Below are positions 1 through 8,576 of a stretch of 64,000 nucleotides of DNA, in pieces (the stretch's first letter is position 1; each line of letters begins with the position of its first letter). The notes beneath the pieces are model-generated. The model saw only the letters and a program-made list of their open reading frames with translations, had not been told where the DNA came from and did no database searches. A program made the translations under genes and the position numbers. The stretch comes from Brucella pituitosa. GTDB taxonomy: Bacteria > Pseudomonadota > Alphaproteobacteria > Rhizobiales > Rhizobiaceae. The DNA is taken from assembly GCF_003049685.1 (NCBI RefSeq), contig NZ_PYSY02000002.1, forward strand, positions 1,091,501 through 1,155,500. The letters are read 5' to 3'.

Positions 1-160
1 TAGCGACGATGACCGGGAGAATGGTTATCGCCATTTGTTTCAAGACGTGCTCCATGCTTCGCTCCGTTGCATAAAACTTGATCGCATATTCCAGATTATC
101 GATATCGTCATCATCAGGTTTGCAGGGAAAATCGTTCGGTGGTCCAGGCAACTCAACCAT
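1..160 (-). CDS. Partial hypothetical protein, cut by the left window edge
   Basis: An open frame runs leftwards from an ATG at 160 and leaves the window at position 1, giving 53 visible residues. It begins MVELPGPPNDF, has an acidic stretch DDDDIDN near residues 17-23, then a helical segment and an apolar run (MAITILPVIVA) that could open a membrane segment. The composition looks like a real protein and differs from the competing minus-strand frame that stops at 40. No good ribosome binding site is visible before the ATG, and the frame has no alternative start back to a TAG further upstream. I do not recognise the family. Confidence 0.4.
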   Translation of the reverse strand, partial: MVELPGPPNDFPCKPDDDDIDNLEYAIKFYATERSMEHVLKQMAITILPVIVA

Positions 161-261
161 CCGCTGAGCGGTTGATGTTTCAATACCCCCCGCGAGAGCT
201 TGTTGTGTAGAATCGGAATCAAGCTATGGTGAGGATCAGTCATCGAAAAATGGGAGGAAGT

Positions 262-369
262 ATGAAACCTCTGGCTATAGCCATTTGCATGATCCTGATT
301 GCAAGCGCTGTTTCAGGATGCGCCAACCGTTCATGCCGGGATTGGCCCGGGTTATGCATTATTCAGTGA
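262..369 (+). CDS. Small lipoprotein (35 aa)
   Basis: An excellent ribosome binding site (GGAGG at 253-257) precedes the ATG. The product has a short charged start (MK), an apolar stretch and a lipobox VSGC with the cysteine at residue 20, so it should be lipidated and membrane anchored. Only 15 residues follow the cysteine (ANRSCRDWPGLCIIQ), with two more cysteines. A second frame (TTG 299 to 496, 65 codons) overlaps its 3' half. Either the lipoprotein is genuinely tiny, or a frameshift has separated a signal peptide from a longer body read in that second frame. No family recognised. Confidence 0.5.
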   Translation: MKPLAIAICMILIASAVSGCANRSCRDWPGLCIIQ

Positions 370-528
370 ACCGAGGGTGACGCTGGAAAATGAAGCGCCT
401 TTGAAAAGCGCAGCGATGGAAGAACTCGACGGCAATCCTGGTATGAAGGTCACAGTGACCAGGCCTATCGCGCATAGGCTCAAATGGCTGGAATGATCCA
501 GCCATTTGATTTTCTCATTTGAAACAGA

Positions 529-2685
529 TCAGAATTGTGTCGTGAGGCCGACCATAAAGGTACGGCCGCGACCAGTCTTTTCTGCCATTTCGCCCGATAC
601 TGCCGGGCTGTAAGCCACATCCGTCAGGTTCTCGACATTCATGAAAGCAGTCGCGTGCTTATTGAACTTGTAGGAGGCATAGAGGTTGTAAAGCGTATAG
701 GCTTCCTTTTTCTCAGTATCGCCAAATCCAACAGCATAACGGCTACCGCCGACATGGTTCATTGTCCCGCCAACCGTTAAGGCTTCTTCAAGTGCCCGGA
801 CGCCGACATCGACGGTGACATAATCTTCAGGCAGAAATGTCGAGTCGCCATTGCCGATGCCTGCACCCCAGCCAACCGGTTGATCATTGCTTGCGTGGGT
901 ATAAGAGAGGTTCACATAGGCAAATCGCGCATCGTATCCGCCTTCGATCTCGAAGCCCCGCGACTTCGTGGTCCCGGGTACATTGACCCAGATCGCCCTT
1001 TCATAAGGATCGCCTGGCAAGGTCATGAGATTGTTCACGATGTAATTTTCGATATCATATCGGAAGTAATTGACCTTTAACCGCAACGCGTCGCCTGCGA
1101 TCAGCAGATCGTCTTTGATGACATTCGTCCCAAATTCCCATCCCTTGGATTTTTCGGGATCGAGATAGAAATTGGAAAACTGGCCACCACCGATGCCAGC
1201 GCCAATCGGAACCAGTGCCCAAAGCGCTTCTCGCGCTGATGGCGGCCTGAAAGTATGGGCATAGGTCACATAGGGCTGCAGCCAGTCGACCGGCTTTGCA
1301 GACAGAGTGATCTTAGGGTTGAGCGCATTTTCATTGCGCGAAACATCCACATTACCGCCTGTTGGCGGGCAGAAACCAACATTGGCCGTGCATGGGCTTT
1401 GATGCCCGCTCAGCGTCCAATAATCGTAATTCAGCCCTGTGCTCAATTCGAAAATACCTTGCGACAAGGTAATATCAGTAAAAGCACGCGCCTTCTGCAT
1501 TCTGCCGGGAGGATTTGCACCGCGGTAGTTGTTGACTTTGTAGTCGTCGGAGGAATAGGCCGCACCGTATTCCCACCGGGCACTAAGCTCGTCCGTAATG
1601 TCGAAGCGGCTCGTATTGGTCACATCGAACCCATAGCCGTTGTCCCGCGTCTGACGCTGCCGGTATGAGCCACCAGTTGTGGGGTCATAAGACATGTCCG
1701 TGCGATTATAATAAGCGTTGATCTTCAGATCGATCCAGTCACTGTCAGGGTTATAGGTATAGTTGGCGGTGTAAGTGGAATTCGTTACACCCCACTCATA
1801 ACCTGAAACCAGGAAGTTGTTCTTGTACCAGCGCGCACCAAGCTTCAGATCATGCACATCGTCAGGCTGGAAATGGAACTTCAGCAATCCTGAACCCGGC
1901 TTATTGCTGGCGTCAGGCGTATTATAGACACCATCGCCTCTTCGGTAATTCTCATGGTCGCTATAGCTGAACGCACCCATGATCGACGCCGTTCCAGACC
2001 CCGGAATATTTGTCCGCGCTCCACCGGCAATCATCCCCGAAAGGCCATAGCCATTATTCCCAGCCTTCATGATAGTCTTGACGCCCTGATCCTGTCCTTC
2101 AAGAACAACGTCTTCGAAATCAATGGTTCTGAAGTTGACGGCACCTGCAAGGGAACCCATGCCATGCGCGCCATTGACGGCACCACGCTCTGCACCCACG
2201 CCTGCCAAAAGGTTCGTATCGATGTAAAGCAATTCGCCGCCCGTTGACGCGTGGCCCGCCGTATTTCTGAACATTTGCGGGACACCATCGATCATGGTGT
2301 TGACGCGACCATCCGATTCAAAACCACGAATGTTGACCGCCACACCCGGCTGGCTTGATGATATGCGTGTGAATGTGCCCGGCATGGAACGAACAATCGC
2401 GTTCGCATCACCGCCATATTTTTCCTGAACGATATTGCCATCGATAACACTGACACCGCCCGGCGTCAGATAAGGTGCGTCCATATCGATACCAGCGCTG
2501 ATGATGATCGGCTGAAGTTCGACTGCGCCCGGCGCCTTCTTGTCCTGAGACTTGTCGCTCGCTTCTGCATTCCGCTGAGTAGTGCTGACTGATTGCGCAT
2601 GAGACGCGATAGTGCCAGCCATGAACGCGCTGTACGCCACGCCGATTAAAAGAATGCCGCAGTGTTTGGAGTGTATTTTCTTCAC
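529..2685 (-). CDS. TonB-dependent outer membrane receptor, heme/hemoglobin-receptor-like
   Basis: A 718-residue receptor that would import an iron-containing ligand across the outer membrane using TonB energy. It starts at a GTG preceded by GAGGAAACA and has a signal peptide ending near SHAQS. The plug domain covers about residues 55-185 (SVIDGNIVQEKYGG, then VNIRGFESDGRV, then a TMIDGVP turn), followed by a 22-strand-type barrel ending in the terminal phenylalanine of MVGLTTQF. The barrel contains TFRPPSAREA and, about 35 residues later, LDPEKSKGWEFG. These resemble the FRAP and NPNL motifs of heme/hemoglobin receptors, so heme is a reasonable but unproven ligand. It has no STN signalling domain and no sigma/FecR pair beside it, unlike the other two receptors in this window. 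Confidence 0.88.
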   Translation of the reverse strand: MKKIHSKHCGILLIGVAYSAFMAGTIASHAQSVSTTQRNAEASDKSQDKKAPGAVELQPIIISAGIDMDAPYLTPGGVSVIDGNIVQEKYGGDANAIVRSMPGTFTRISSSQPGVAVNIRGFESDGRVNTMIDGVPQMFRNTAGHASTGGELLYIDTNLLAGVGAERGAVNGAHGMGSLAGAVNFRTIDFEDVVLEGQDQGVKTIMKAGNNGYGLSGMIAGGARTNIPGSGTASIMGAFSYSDHENYRRGDGVYNTPDASNKPGSGLLKFHFQPDDVHDLKLGARWYKNNFLVSGYEWGVTNSTYTANYTYNPDSDWIDLKINAYYNRTDMSYDPTTGGSYRQRQTRDNGYGFDVTNTSRFDITDELSARWEYGAAYSSDDYKVNNYRGANPPGRMQKARAFTDITLSQGIFELSTGLNYDYWTLSGHQSPCTANVGFCPPTGGNVDVSRNENALNPKITLSAKPVDWLQPYVTYAHTFRPPSAREALWALVPIGAGIGGGQFSNFYLDPEKSKGWEFGTNVIKDDLLIAGDALRLKVNYFRYDIENYIVNNLMTLPGDPYERAIWVNVPGTTKSRGFEIEGGYDARFAYVNLSYTHASNDQPVGWGAGIGNGDSTFLPEDYVTVDVGVRALEEALTVGGTMNHVGGSRYAVGFGDTEKKEAYTLYNLYASYKFNKHATAFMNVENLTDVAYSPAVSGEMAEKTGRGRTFMVGLTTQF

Positions 2686-2793
2686 TGTTTCCTCGCAAAA
2701 GTGGAAATCAGTGGCTGGCTACCTGAGAGCTATTGCTTGCTGCTGATATGCGTGGTCGGCCTGCAAACATTGCAGTTTACAGACTGACAATTT

Positions 2794-2913
2794 TCAAAGG
2801 TAAAGATTTGCGACGATGACAATCACCGCAAATAAACCAGCATAGGCTACCCAGAACCCGTCCCCTTCGACAAAACGATGGAGCGCCGACTTCTGACTAT
2901 CTTTGTTATACAT
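2794..2913 (-). CDS. Possible small membrane protein (39 aa)
   Basis: A short frame on the receptor strand, about 110 bases upstream of the receptor start, is preceded by a GGCGGG stretch at suitable spacing. It encodes a basic and polar N-terminus (MYNKDSQKSALHRFVEGDG) followed by one continuous apolar helix (FWVAYAGLFAVIVIVANLYL) that ends at the stop. This pattern is typical of small single-pass inner membrane proteins. It may be co-transcribed with the receptor. I know of no named family for it, and the call rests on composition, the start context and position only. Confidence 0.45.
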   Translation of the reverse strand: MYNKDSQKSALHRFVEGDGFWVAYAGLFAVIVIVANLYL

Positions 2914-3092
2914 GACATTACCCGCCGTCAGGGATTTCCCCCGCCGCAACTTCTAGTTAACATGATAGTTTTAGTCAAGTTAAATTCGGATACAAAAGCA
3001 GTGAAATATTCAGCCTCAACAGACCACAAATAATATCCCGCTTTGTCAAAATTCGTTGCGGCCCGCCCCCCACTTATGAAATGAGTTAGAAA

Positions 3093-3133
3093 CACATCCC
3101 GAAAAGGGTGAAACGATTTTCGAACAAGATGCG
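3093..3133. repeat. Dispersed palindromic repeat, copy 1
   Basis: The stretch cATCCCGAAAAGGGTGAAACGATTTTCGAACAAGATGcg has an outer arm CATC/GATG and inner arms CCGAAAA/TTTTCG. It shares its design with the better preserved copy at 36666-36708 and a diverged copy at 53451-53495. Such elements are scattered between genes in Rhizobiales. The rest of the 2914-3219 gap holds only AT-rich sequence upstream of the regulator at 3220. I saw no convincing Fur or Irr site there. Confidence 0.6.
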
Positions 3134-3219
3134 TATTATAAAGAGCGCGGGAATTGATGCTTTGCAGCATTCTTTCACAAGGGTATTCTGCCGCACGCGT
3201 GATTGTTAAGGGCCAGTGA

Positions 3220-4176
3220 ATGAACGAGAATTTCGTGTCAGTCGATGAAGAACAGGAGCGCGCGCGCGTCGCCTGGCTTTACTTCATCGGTGGCCAGACC
3301 CAGCAGGAAATTGCGCAGCGGCTCAACATTACCCGGCTAAAGGTCAATAAAATCATTGGACAGGTGCGGGAGTCCGGCCAGATCCAGATCAGTGTCAGCT
3401 TGCCACTGTCGGATTGTGTCGAGCTGGCAGAAAAAGTTGCAGCGCGCTATGGCCTCGCAGATGCCGTGGTTGTTCCTGACCTTAATGATTTTCTGGAGCA
3501 AAAACGCGTTATTGGTGAAGCTGCCGGAACCATGGCGGGGGAGCTGATTGACGGGCGCGACATGGGTGTGGGAATAGCATCCGGGCGAACACTGAGCTTT
3601 GCTGTGCGGAGTTTGCGCGCAAAACCCAAGCCCGAAAGCTGGGTGGTTGGGCTGACCGGTGGCGTCACCAGCGGCTCATCAACCAACACATTTGAAGTTG
3701 CGACAGATTTTGCCCGTGCGCTTGGTGTCGAGTGTCACTATCTGACCGCACCGATTTACTGCGCCAATCGCGAAAGCCGCAATGCGATCCTGTTGAGCGA
3801 CGAGCTGACGGACGTGCTCGCCAGAACTGAAATCGCCGACATCGGCCTCGTATCCTGCGGACCACTGACTTCGGAAACATCGCTCACGCATATTCGCGTC
3901 GTAAAGGACAATCTTGATGCGGTGCTGAAACTTGGAGCCGTTGGAGAATTTCTGGGATATTTTCTTGATGCTCAGGGGCGCCCGATTAATCATTTTCTCA
4001 ATGATTCAATCATTGCCCTGCCACCGGACAAGCTCAAACTCAAGCCGGCATCGGTTCTGGTTTCGGGCGGGCTGAATAAAATCCCGATTATCCGTGCCAT
4101 TCTGCGCGGTGGTTATGTCAATCGCCTCGTCACCAATGAAGGCGTGGCGCGCGCGCTATTACAGGGGCCGCGTTAA
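3220..4176 (+). CDS. SorC/DeoR-type sugar-binding transcriptional regulator
   Basis: A 318-residue regulator with an N-terminal helix-turn-helix at about residues 21-53 (GGQTQQEIAQRLNITRLKV) and a C-terminal sugar-phosphate-binding domain of the SorC type (GIASGRTLSFAV near 110, CGPLTSET near 215, SGGLNKIPIIRAIL near the end). SorC members usually sense a phosphorylated sugar intermediate and control the neighbouring uptake and kinase genes. It is convergent with the DhaK-DhaL fusion, their stops being only about 23 bases apart, so it is the likely regulator of the leftward operon 4200-9521, with a phosphorylated ketose as the plausible effector. The family call is firm; the target is inferred from position. 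Confidence 0.9.
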   Translation: MNENFVSVDEEQERARVAWLYFIGGQTQQEIAQRLNITRLKVNKIIGQVRESGQIQISVSLPLSDCVELAEKVAARYGLADAVVVPDLNDFLEQKRVIGEAAGTMAGELIDGRDMGVGIASGRTLSFAVRSLRAKPKPESWVVGLTGGVTSGSSTNTFEVATDFARALGVECHYLTAPIYCANRESRNAILLSDELTDVLARTEIADIGLVSCGPLTSETSLTHIRVVKDNLDAVLKLGAVGEFLGYFLDAQGRPINHFLNDSIIALPPDKLKLKPASVLVSGGLNKIPIIRAILRGGYVNRLVTNEGVARALLQGPR

Positions 4177-4190
4177 GATACGGCCCCTGT
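4161..4190. terminator. Bidirectional terminator between convergent genes
   Basis: Perfect 10-base arms ACAGGGGCCG and CGGCCCCTGT flank a 10-base loop. The hairpin overlaps the regulator's stop codon and is followed by a T-rich tract on the plus strand. It separates the SorC regulator from the DHA-kinase gene. Confidence 0.8.
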
Positions 4191-4199
4191 TCTATTTGA

Positions 4200-5963
4200 T
4201 TAAGCCTTGGCTTGAAGCGTTTCGGTCATGGCGCGCAACGTGACGAATGTCGAGGCCGCACCCGGATCGATGTGGCCGATTGAACGCTCGCCAAGCTTCG
4301 CTGAACGTCCGCGTCGAGATTCCATTGCAGCTGTCGCCTTCATGCCAGCTTCGGCACCATCGCGTGCTGCAATCAGCACGTCGAGCGTGGATTTGCCAAC
4401 CTTTGCGGCCTCGCTTGCAGCCTCAACTGCCGGAACCCACGCATCGATCATCGTCTTGTCACCCGGCTCGGCTCGGCCCCGATCCTGGATGCCTTGCGAG
4501 GCCGCTGCAAGCCATTCGGTCATGCCGTTCCCGTCAAGGTTCAGACGGTTGCTGACTGCTGTCCCGGCACGCAGGAATGCCGTTGCATAGAGCGGACCCG
4601 ACGAAGCGCCAACCGCATCCAGAAACGCCTTGGCCATGCGCTTGCAAATGGCTTCAATGGTTTCGTCGCCCTGCTCATCTTCGAGCGCATGCTGAACAGC
4701 CTTCCAGCCGATTTCCATGGTGATGCCATGATCGCCGTCACCAATTACGCCGTCGAGTTCCGATAGCCAGTTCTTCTCGGCAATGATCTGGTTGCCGACA
4801 TTCATCATCATCGCCTTGAAAAGCGCGGGCGTCACATCACCATCGGTGATGAGTGCGCGCGGCGCGTCCGATGCCGTTTCCTTGTGTTCGGCTGCGCGTG
4901 CAGCCTTGCGGTGAGACGTCGGCTCGCGGTCGCCTGCCTGCACAGCACCCACGGTCAGCGCTGGCGTATGACATGGATGATCCAGAAGCGCCTGCAAAGT
5001 TGCATCGAGCTTCATCAGCGTCACCGACGCACCAGCCATTTCGAGCGACGTCGCATATTCACCGACCCATGAGGCATGGATCTGAACGTCCTTACCATCC
5101 AGAATCTGTTTCACGCGACGGAAGATCAGGTAAAGTTCAATATGCGTGGTCGCACCAAGGCCATTGACCAAAACCGCAACGCGGTTCCCCGCCTTGAGCG
5201 CCAGTTCTTCCACAACCGAGGCCATCAGTTCGTCGGTCACTTCATCGGCAGGCGCGAGCTTCTGGCGGCGGATGCCCGGCTCGCCATGCAGGCCCATGCC
5301 GATTTCCATCTCATCGTCGCCGATGGTGAAATTCGGCTTTCCAGTCTGTGGTAGCGAGCAAGGGCTTAGGGCTACGCCCATCGAACGAGTGGCCTCGTTG
5401 GCTGCCTGCGCCAGCGCTTCAACACGCGACAGGGGTTCACCCAGATCAGCAGCAGCACCTGCAACCTTGAACACGAAGAAATCACCGGCAATGCCGCGAC
5501 GCTCCGACTTGCGATCAAGCGGAGCCGAGGCCACGTCGTCCGCAACCGCGACATGGCGCACGTCCATGCCATCCTGCGCGAGTTCTTCCGCAGCCATGGT
5601 GAAGTTGAGAACGTCACCGGTGTAATTGCCATAGAGCATCAGCACGCCAGCGCCGCCATCCGCAGCCCGTGCCGCTTCTGCAATATGGGCAGGCGATGGC
5701 GAAGCAAACACATTGCCCACCGCTGCAGCATCCGCAAGACCGCGACCGACATAACCCGCAAAGGCTGGTTCGTGACCAGAACCGCCGCCCACAACGATGC
5801 CAACCTTGCCTTCACGCGGACCATCGACTGCAACAACCGCGCGGCCCGTTTCGCCTTCAACGCGTAGAATGTCGGGATGCGCGCCGACCATGCCTTCGAT
5901 CATTTCTGCAATGATGTTTTCCGGCGCGTTGATCAGCTTTTTGGTTTTGACTTGTTCACTCAT
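4200..5963 (-). CDS. Dihydroxyacetone kinase-family protein, DhaK-DhaL fusion
   Basis: A single-chain ketose kinase of 587 residues. The DhaK domain (about 1-335) carries the covalent substrate histidine in GMGLHGEPG (His226). A charged linker (about 340-375) leads to a DhaL domain whose ADP-magnesium aspartates appear in DGVIGDGDHG (Asp404, Asp409, Asp411). The fused form uses ATP directly, unlike PTS-dependent DhaKLM. Substrates in this family include dihydroxyacetone, glyceraldehyde and erythrulose. It is the last gene of an operon behind a ribose-type ABC transporter, 30 bases after the permease, so it probably phosphorylates the imported sugar. The exact substrate cannot be read from sequence. 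Confidence 0.9.
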   Translation of the reverse strand: MSEQVKTKKLINAPENIIAEMIEGMVGAHPDILRVEGETGRAVVAVDGPREGKVGIVVGGGSGHEPAFAGYVGRGLADAAAVGNVFASPSPAHIAEAARAADGGAGVLMLYGNYTGDVLNFTMAAEELAQDGMDVRHVAVADDVASAPLDRKSERRGIAGDFFVFKVAGAAADLGEPLSRVEALAQAANEATRSMGVALSPCSLPQTGKPNFTIGDDEMEIGMGLHGEPGIRRQKLAPADEVTDELMASVVEELALKAGNRVAVLVNGLGATTHIELYLIFRRVKQILDGKDVQIHASWVGEYATSLEMAGASVTLMKLDATLQALLDHPCHTPALTVGAVQAGDREPTSHRKAARAAEHKETASDAPRALITDGDVTPALFKAMMMNVGNQIIAEKNWLSELDGVIGDGDHGITMEIGWKAVQHALEDEQGDETIEAICKRMAKAFLDAVGASSGPLYATAFLRAGTAVSNRLNLDGNGMTEWLAAASQGIQDRGRAEPGDKTMIDAWVPAVEAASEAAKVGKSTLDVLIAARDGAEAGMKATAAMESRRGRSAKLGERSIGHIDPGAASTFVTLRAMTETLQAKA

Positions 5964-5993
5964 AGTTTTAACTTTCTTAAACGCGTCGCTTGA

Positions 5994-6959
5994 TCAATGG
6001 GCATCCCGGCGCAGATAACGACGCGATATGGCATCAAACGAGATTGCCAGCACGACGATTGCACCCGAAACAATGCCCTGCCAATAGGGAGAGACACCAA
6101 ACAGAACGATAATGTTTTCAATAATAGCGATGATACCTGCACCGAGGATCGCGCCAATCGGGCTACCGATACCACCTGTTGTGGCAACGCCACCAATGAC
6201 GGAAGCAGCAATTGGAGCCAGAACCCAGCTGTCGCCAATCGACGGCTGTGCCGTACCAAGACGCGCAACCATCAGCACACCTGCAAGACCTGCAATAGCA
6301 CCGGCAGCGCCGAACACCATGAGACGTACACGATCCACACGAATACCCAGCATACGGGCGCCGTCGCGGTTGTTGCCGATGGCATACATGTAACGACCGA
6401 ACGGTGTTTTCAGCATCACGAAGGTCGCTATCAACAGTACAAAAAACATGATGATGAATGGCACCGGAATGCCAAAGAGATCGCCACGACCAAGGAAATG
6501 CACTTCACGTGGGATACCAGTGATGGCAACGCCGCGCGTCAGCACCAGATTGGCGCCGCCAAAGATGCCCGCCGTACCGATAGTCAGCACCAGCGAATGC
6601 AGGCGGAGGAAGGTGACGAGGAAGCCGTTGAAAAGTCCAAGGCAAAGCCCAAGCAAAATCGCGAGGAACATTGCGCTATAGGGTTCAAAACCCATCCGCA
6701 TCATTAAAATACCGGAAACAACGCCGCTCAGCCCACCAATCACGCCGAGTGACAGATCAAGCTCACCCAGCACCATCAGCATCGACTGGGCAATCGTGAT
6801 GAGGCCAACAAAGGCCAGACCACGAGCAACAACTGACAGATTGTAAGGCGTCAGGAAGTATGGCGACAGGATTGCCGAAAGGGCAAAGATCACCAGCAGG
6901 GCAATAAAGACACCGGCAAGCGGCGTACGAATGAGATTGGAAAGGGGGTTAGTTTGCAT
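5994..6959 (-). CDS. Ribose-type ABC transporter permease
   Basis: A 321-residue polytopic inner membrane protein of the RbsC/BPD_transp_2 type. It has many apolar helices, with the conserved loop between helices (GNNRDGARMLGIRVDRVRL, about residues 194-212) that contacts the ATPase, and the glycine-rich segment ASVIGGVATTGGIGSPIGA near 255. It starts inside the ATPase gene (11-base overlap), which indicates translational coupling. Together with the ATPase and the binding protein it makes one carbohydrate importer feeding the downstream DhaK-DhaL kinase. Confidence 0.92.
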   Translation of the reverse strand: MQTNPLSNLIRTPLAGVFIALLVIFALSAILSPYFLTPYNLSVVARGLAFVGLITIAQSMLMVLGELDLSLGVIGGLSGVVSGILMMRMGFEPYSAMFLAILLGLCLGLFNGFLVTFLRLHSLVLTIGTAGIFGGANLVLTRGVAITGIPREVHFLGRGDLFGIPVPFIIMFFVLLIATFVMLKTPFGRYMYAIGNNRDGARMLGIRVDRVRLMVFGAAGAIAGLAGVLMVARLGTAQPSIGDSWVLAPIAASVIGGVATTGGIGSPIGAILGAGIIAIIENIIVLFGVSPYWQGIVSGAIVVLAISFDAISRRYLRRDAH

Positions 6960-8457
6960 CGGCTTTTACCTCTGTTCCAAAGATCGCGCCCACGAGTGTT
7001 TCATTGTTGGTATCGGTGGTGGAGAACTCACCGGTGATATGGCCGTTATGCATTGTGATGATACGGCTTGCGCATTTCTGCAATTCGTTGAGTTCCGAGG
7101 AGACGAGGATGACGCCCACGCCTTCTTCGGCGAGATTTTTCATGATGCGATAAATCTCGGATTTGGTACGGATATCGATGCCCTTGGTCGGCTCATCAAA
7201 GATCAGCACGCGCGGGCGCGTGGCCATTGAGCGGCCGATAATCGCCTTCTGCTGATTACCGCCGGAAAGCTGCGAGATGCGCTTGCCCATTCCGGACGTG
7301 CGGATACCGTAATCATCGATGATCTTCTGCACGATATTGCGCTCACGACTATCGCTGATGCCCAGCTTGCCGCTGGTCAGCGACAGCACCGAAATACCAA
7401 TATTCTCGCGCAGCGACAGTAACGGCAGAATGCCGTGATGTTTTCGCTCTTCGGAAAGATAGAGCATGCCGCTTGAAACCGAGCGCGATGTATCGTTGAG
7501 TGTCCAGCTTTCGCCTTCGACCTTCACGGTGCCTGCTTTGGCTTTGAGAAAACCGAAGATCGTCTGCATCACTTCGGAGCGTCCTGCTCCGACCAGACCG
7601 GCGAAGCCGAGAATCTCACCTTTGCGAAGATCAAAACTGATGTCTTCAAAACGCGATCCCGAAAGCCCGCGCACTTCCATAATGGTTTCAGTGGTAGGCT
7701 TGGACGGGCGGAAATGTTCGTCAAAGGAAAGATCGCGGCCAGACATGGCGCGGATCAGATCGGATTCGGTGACGTTTTTGATATGGCCGCTTTCAATCTT
7801 CGTACCATTACGAAGAACCGTATAATCATCGCCGATCTGAAAGACTTCTTCCATTTTGTGGCTGATGAAAACAATCGCATGATCGCGGTCAAGAAGACCA
7901 CGAATGACCTTGAAGACACGCTCGACTTCAACACGCGTCAGCGATGAAGTCGGTTCATCAAGGATCAGTACCTTCATCTGTTCATTGGTGCAGGCGCGCG
8001 CAATCTGCAGAAGCTGCTGATCAGACACGGAAATATTCGTAACCAGATCGTCTGGCCGCGCTTCAATGCCGAAACGGTCGAGATAGGATTTCGCTTCTTC
8101 CATCAACGCCTTGCGGTTGACGATAAAGCCGCCATGACCGGTTCGGTTAAACGGCATGAACAGGTTTTCCGCAACGCTCATCTGTGGGAACAGCGTCAGC
8201 TCCTGCGGAACATAAGCGACATTCTTATAGAGCGAAGGATCGGCAACCGGATCGCGGCCATCGATCAGCACCTGACCGCGCGAAGCGCTGTCGGTTCCGG
8301 TCAGAATTTTTACAAGTGTGGATTTACCGGCGCCGTTTTCGCCAGCAAGAATATGCGTGCGACCCAGCTCGATTTTCAGGTCAACACCATCCAGCGCGGT
8401 TACGCCCGGAAAGTCCCGGCCTAATCCGCTTGTTTCAAGATAAGCCATGATGGACAC
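6949..8457 (-). CDS. Ribose-type ABC transporter ATPase (two nucleotide-binding domains)
   Basis: A 502-residue RbsA/MglA-type protein with tandem ATPase domains. The first has Walker A GENGAGKST at 39-47, an atypical signature (SVSDQQLLQIARA) and Walker B LILDEPTSSLT. The second has a degenerate Walker A (GLVGAGRSE) but a good signature LSGGNQQKAIIGR and LIFDEPTKGID. The asymmetry is normal for this family. It overlaps the permease by 11 bases and is preceded by a 119-base gap containing a hairpin after the binding-protein gene. Confidence 0.92.
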   Translation of the reverse strand: MSIMAYLETSGLGRDFPGVTALDGVDLKIELGRTHILAGENGAGKSTLVKILTGTDSASRGQVLIDGRDPVADPSLYKNVAYVPQELTLFPQMSVAENLFMPFNRTGHGGFIVNRKALMEEAKSYLDRFGIEARPDDLVTNISVSDQQLLQIARACTNEQMKVLILDEPTSSLTRVEVERVFKVIRGLLDRDHAIVFISHKMEEVFQIGDDYTVLRNGTKIESGHIKNVTESDLIRAMSGRDLSFDEHFRPSKPTTETIMEVRGLSGSRFEDISFDLRKGEILGFAGLVGAGRSEVMQTIFGFLKAKAGTVKVEGESWTLNDTSRSVSSGMLYLSEERKHHGILPLLSLRENIGISVLSLTSGKLGISDSRERNIVQKIIDDYGIRTSGMGKRISQLSGGNQQKAIIGRSMATRPRVLIFDEPTKGIDIRTKSEIYRIMKNLAEEGVGVILVSSELNELQKCASRIITMHNGHITGEFSTTDTNNETLVGAIFGTEVKADAN

Positions 8458-8521
8458 CTTGGAAAACTATCGGTGCGTGTCCGGCATGCTGCCGGTCAAA
8501 GCCGATAGGACAGGAAAGAAT

Positions 8522-8545
8522 GGAGCACGGGAGAACCCGTGCTCC
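8522..8545 (-). terminator. Intra-operon hairpin downstream of the binding-protein gene
   Basis: Perfect 10-base arms GGAGCACGGG and CCCGTGCTCC flank a 4-base loop. It lies 31 bases past the binding-protein stop and is followed on the minus strand by a short T-rich run. Hairpins here commonly protect or attenuate the mRNA so that the binding protein is made in excess over the membrane subunits. That role is inferred. Confidence 0.65.
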
Positions 8546-8576
8546 TGCAACAAGATCGGACCTGAACGGGATCAGA

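Noticed and set aside
2928..3170. Minus-strand open frame of 80 codons
   Set aside because: It crosses the palindromic repeat and an AT-rich promoter gap and has no ribosome binding site or protein-like composition.
5997..6707. Long plus-strand open frame (236 codons) opposite the permease
   Set aside because: It is antisense to a clear permease gene and is low-complexity, rich in Thr, Asn, His and Lys as expected for the reverse of membrane-protein codons.
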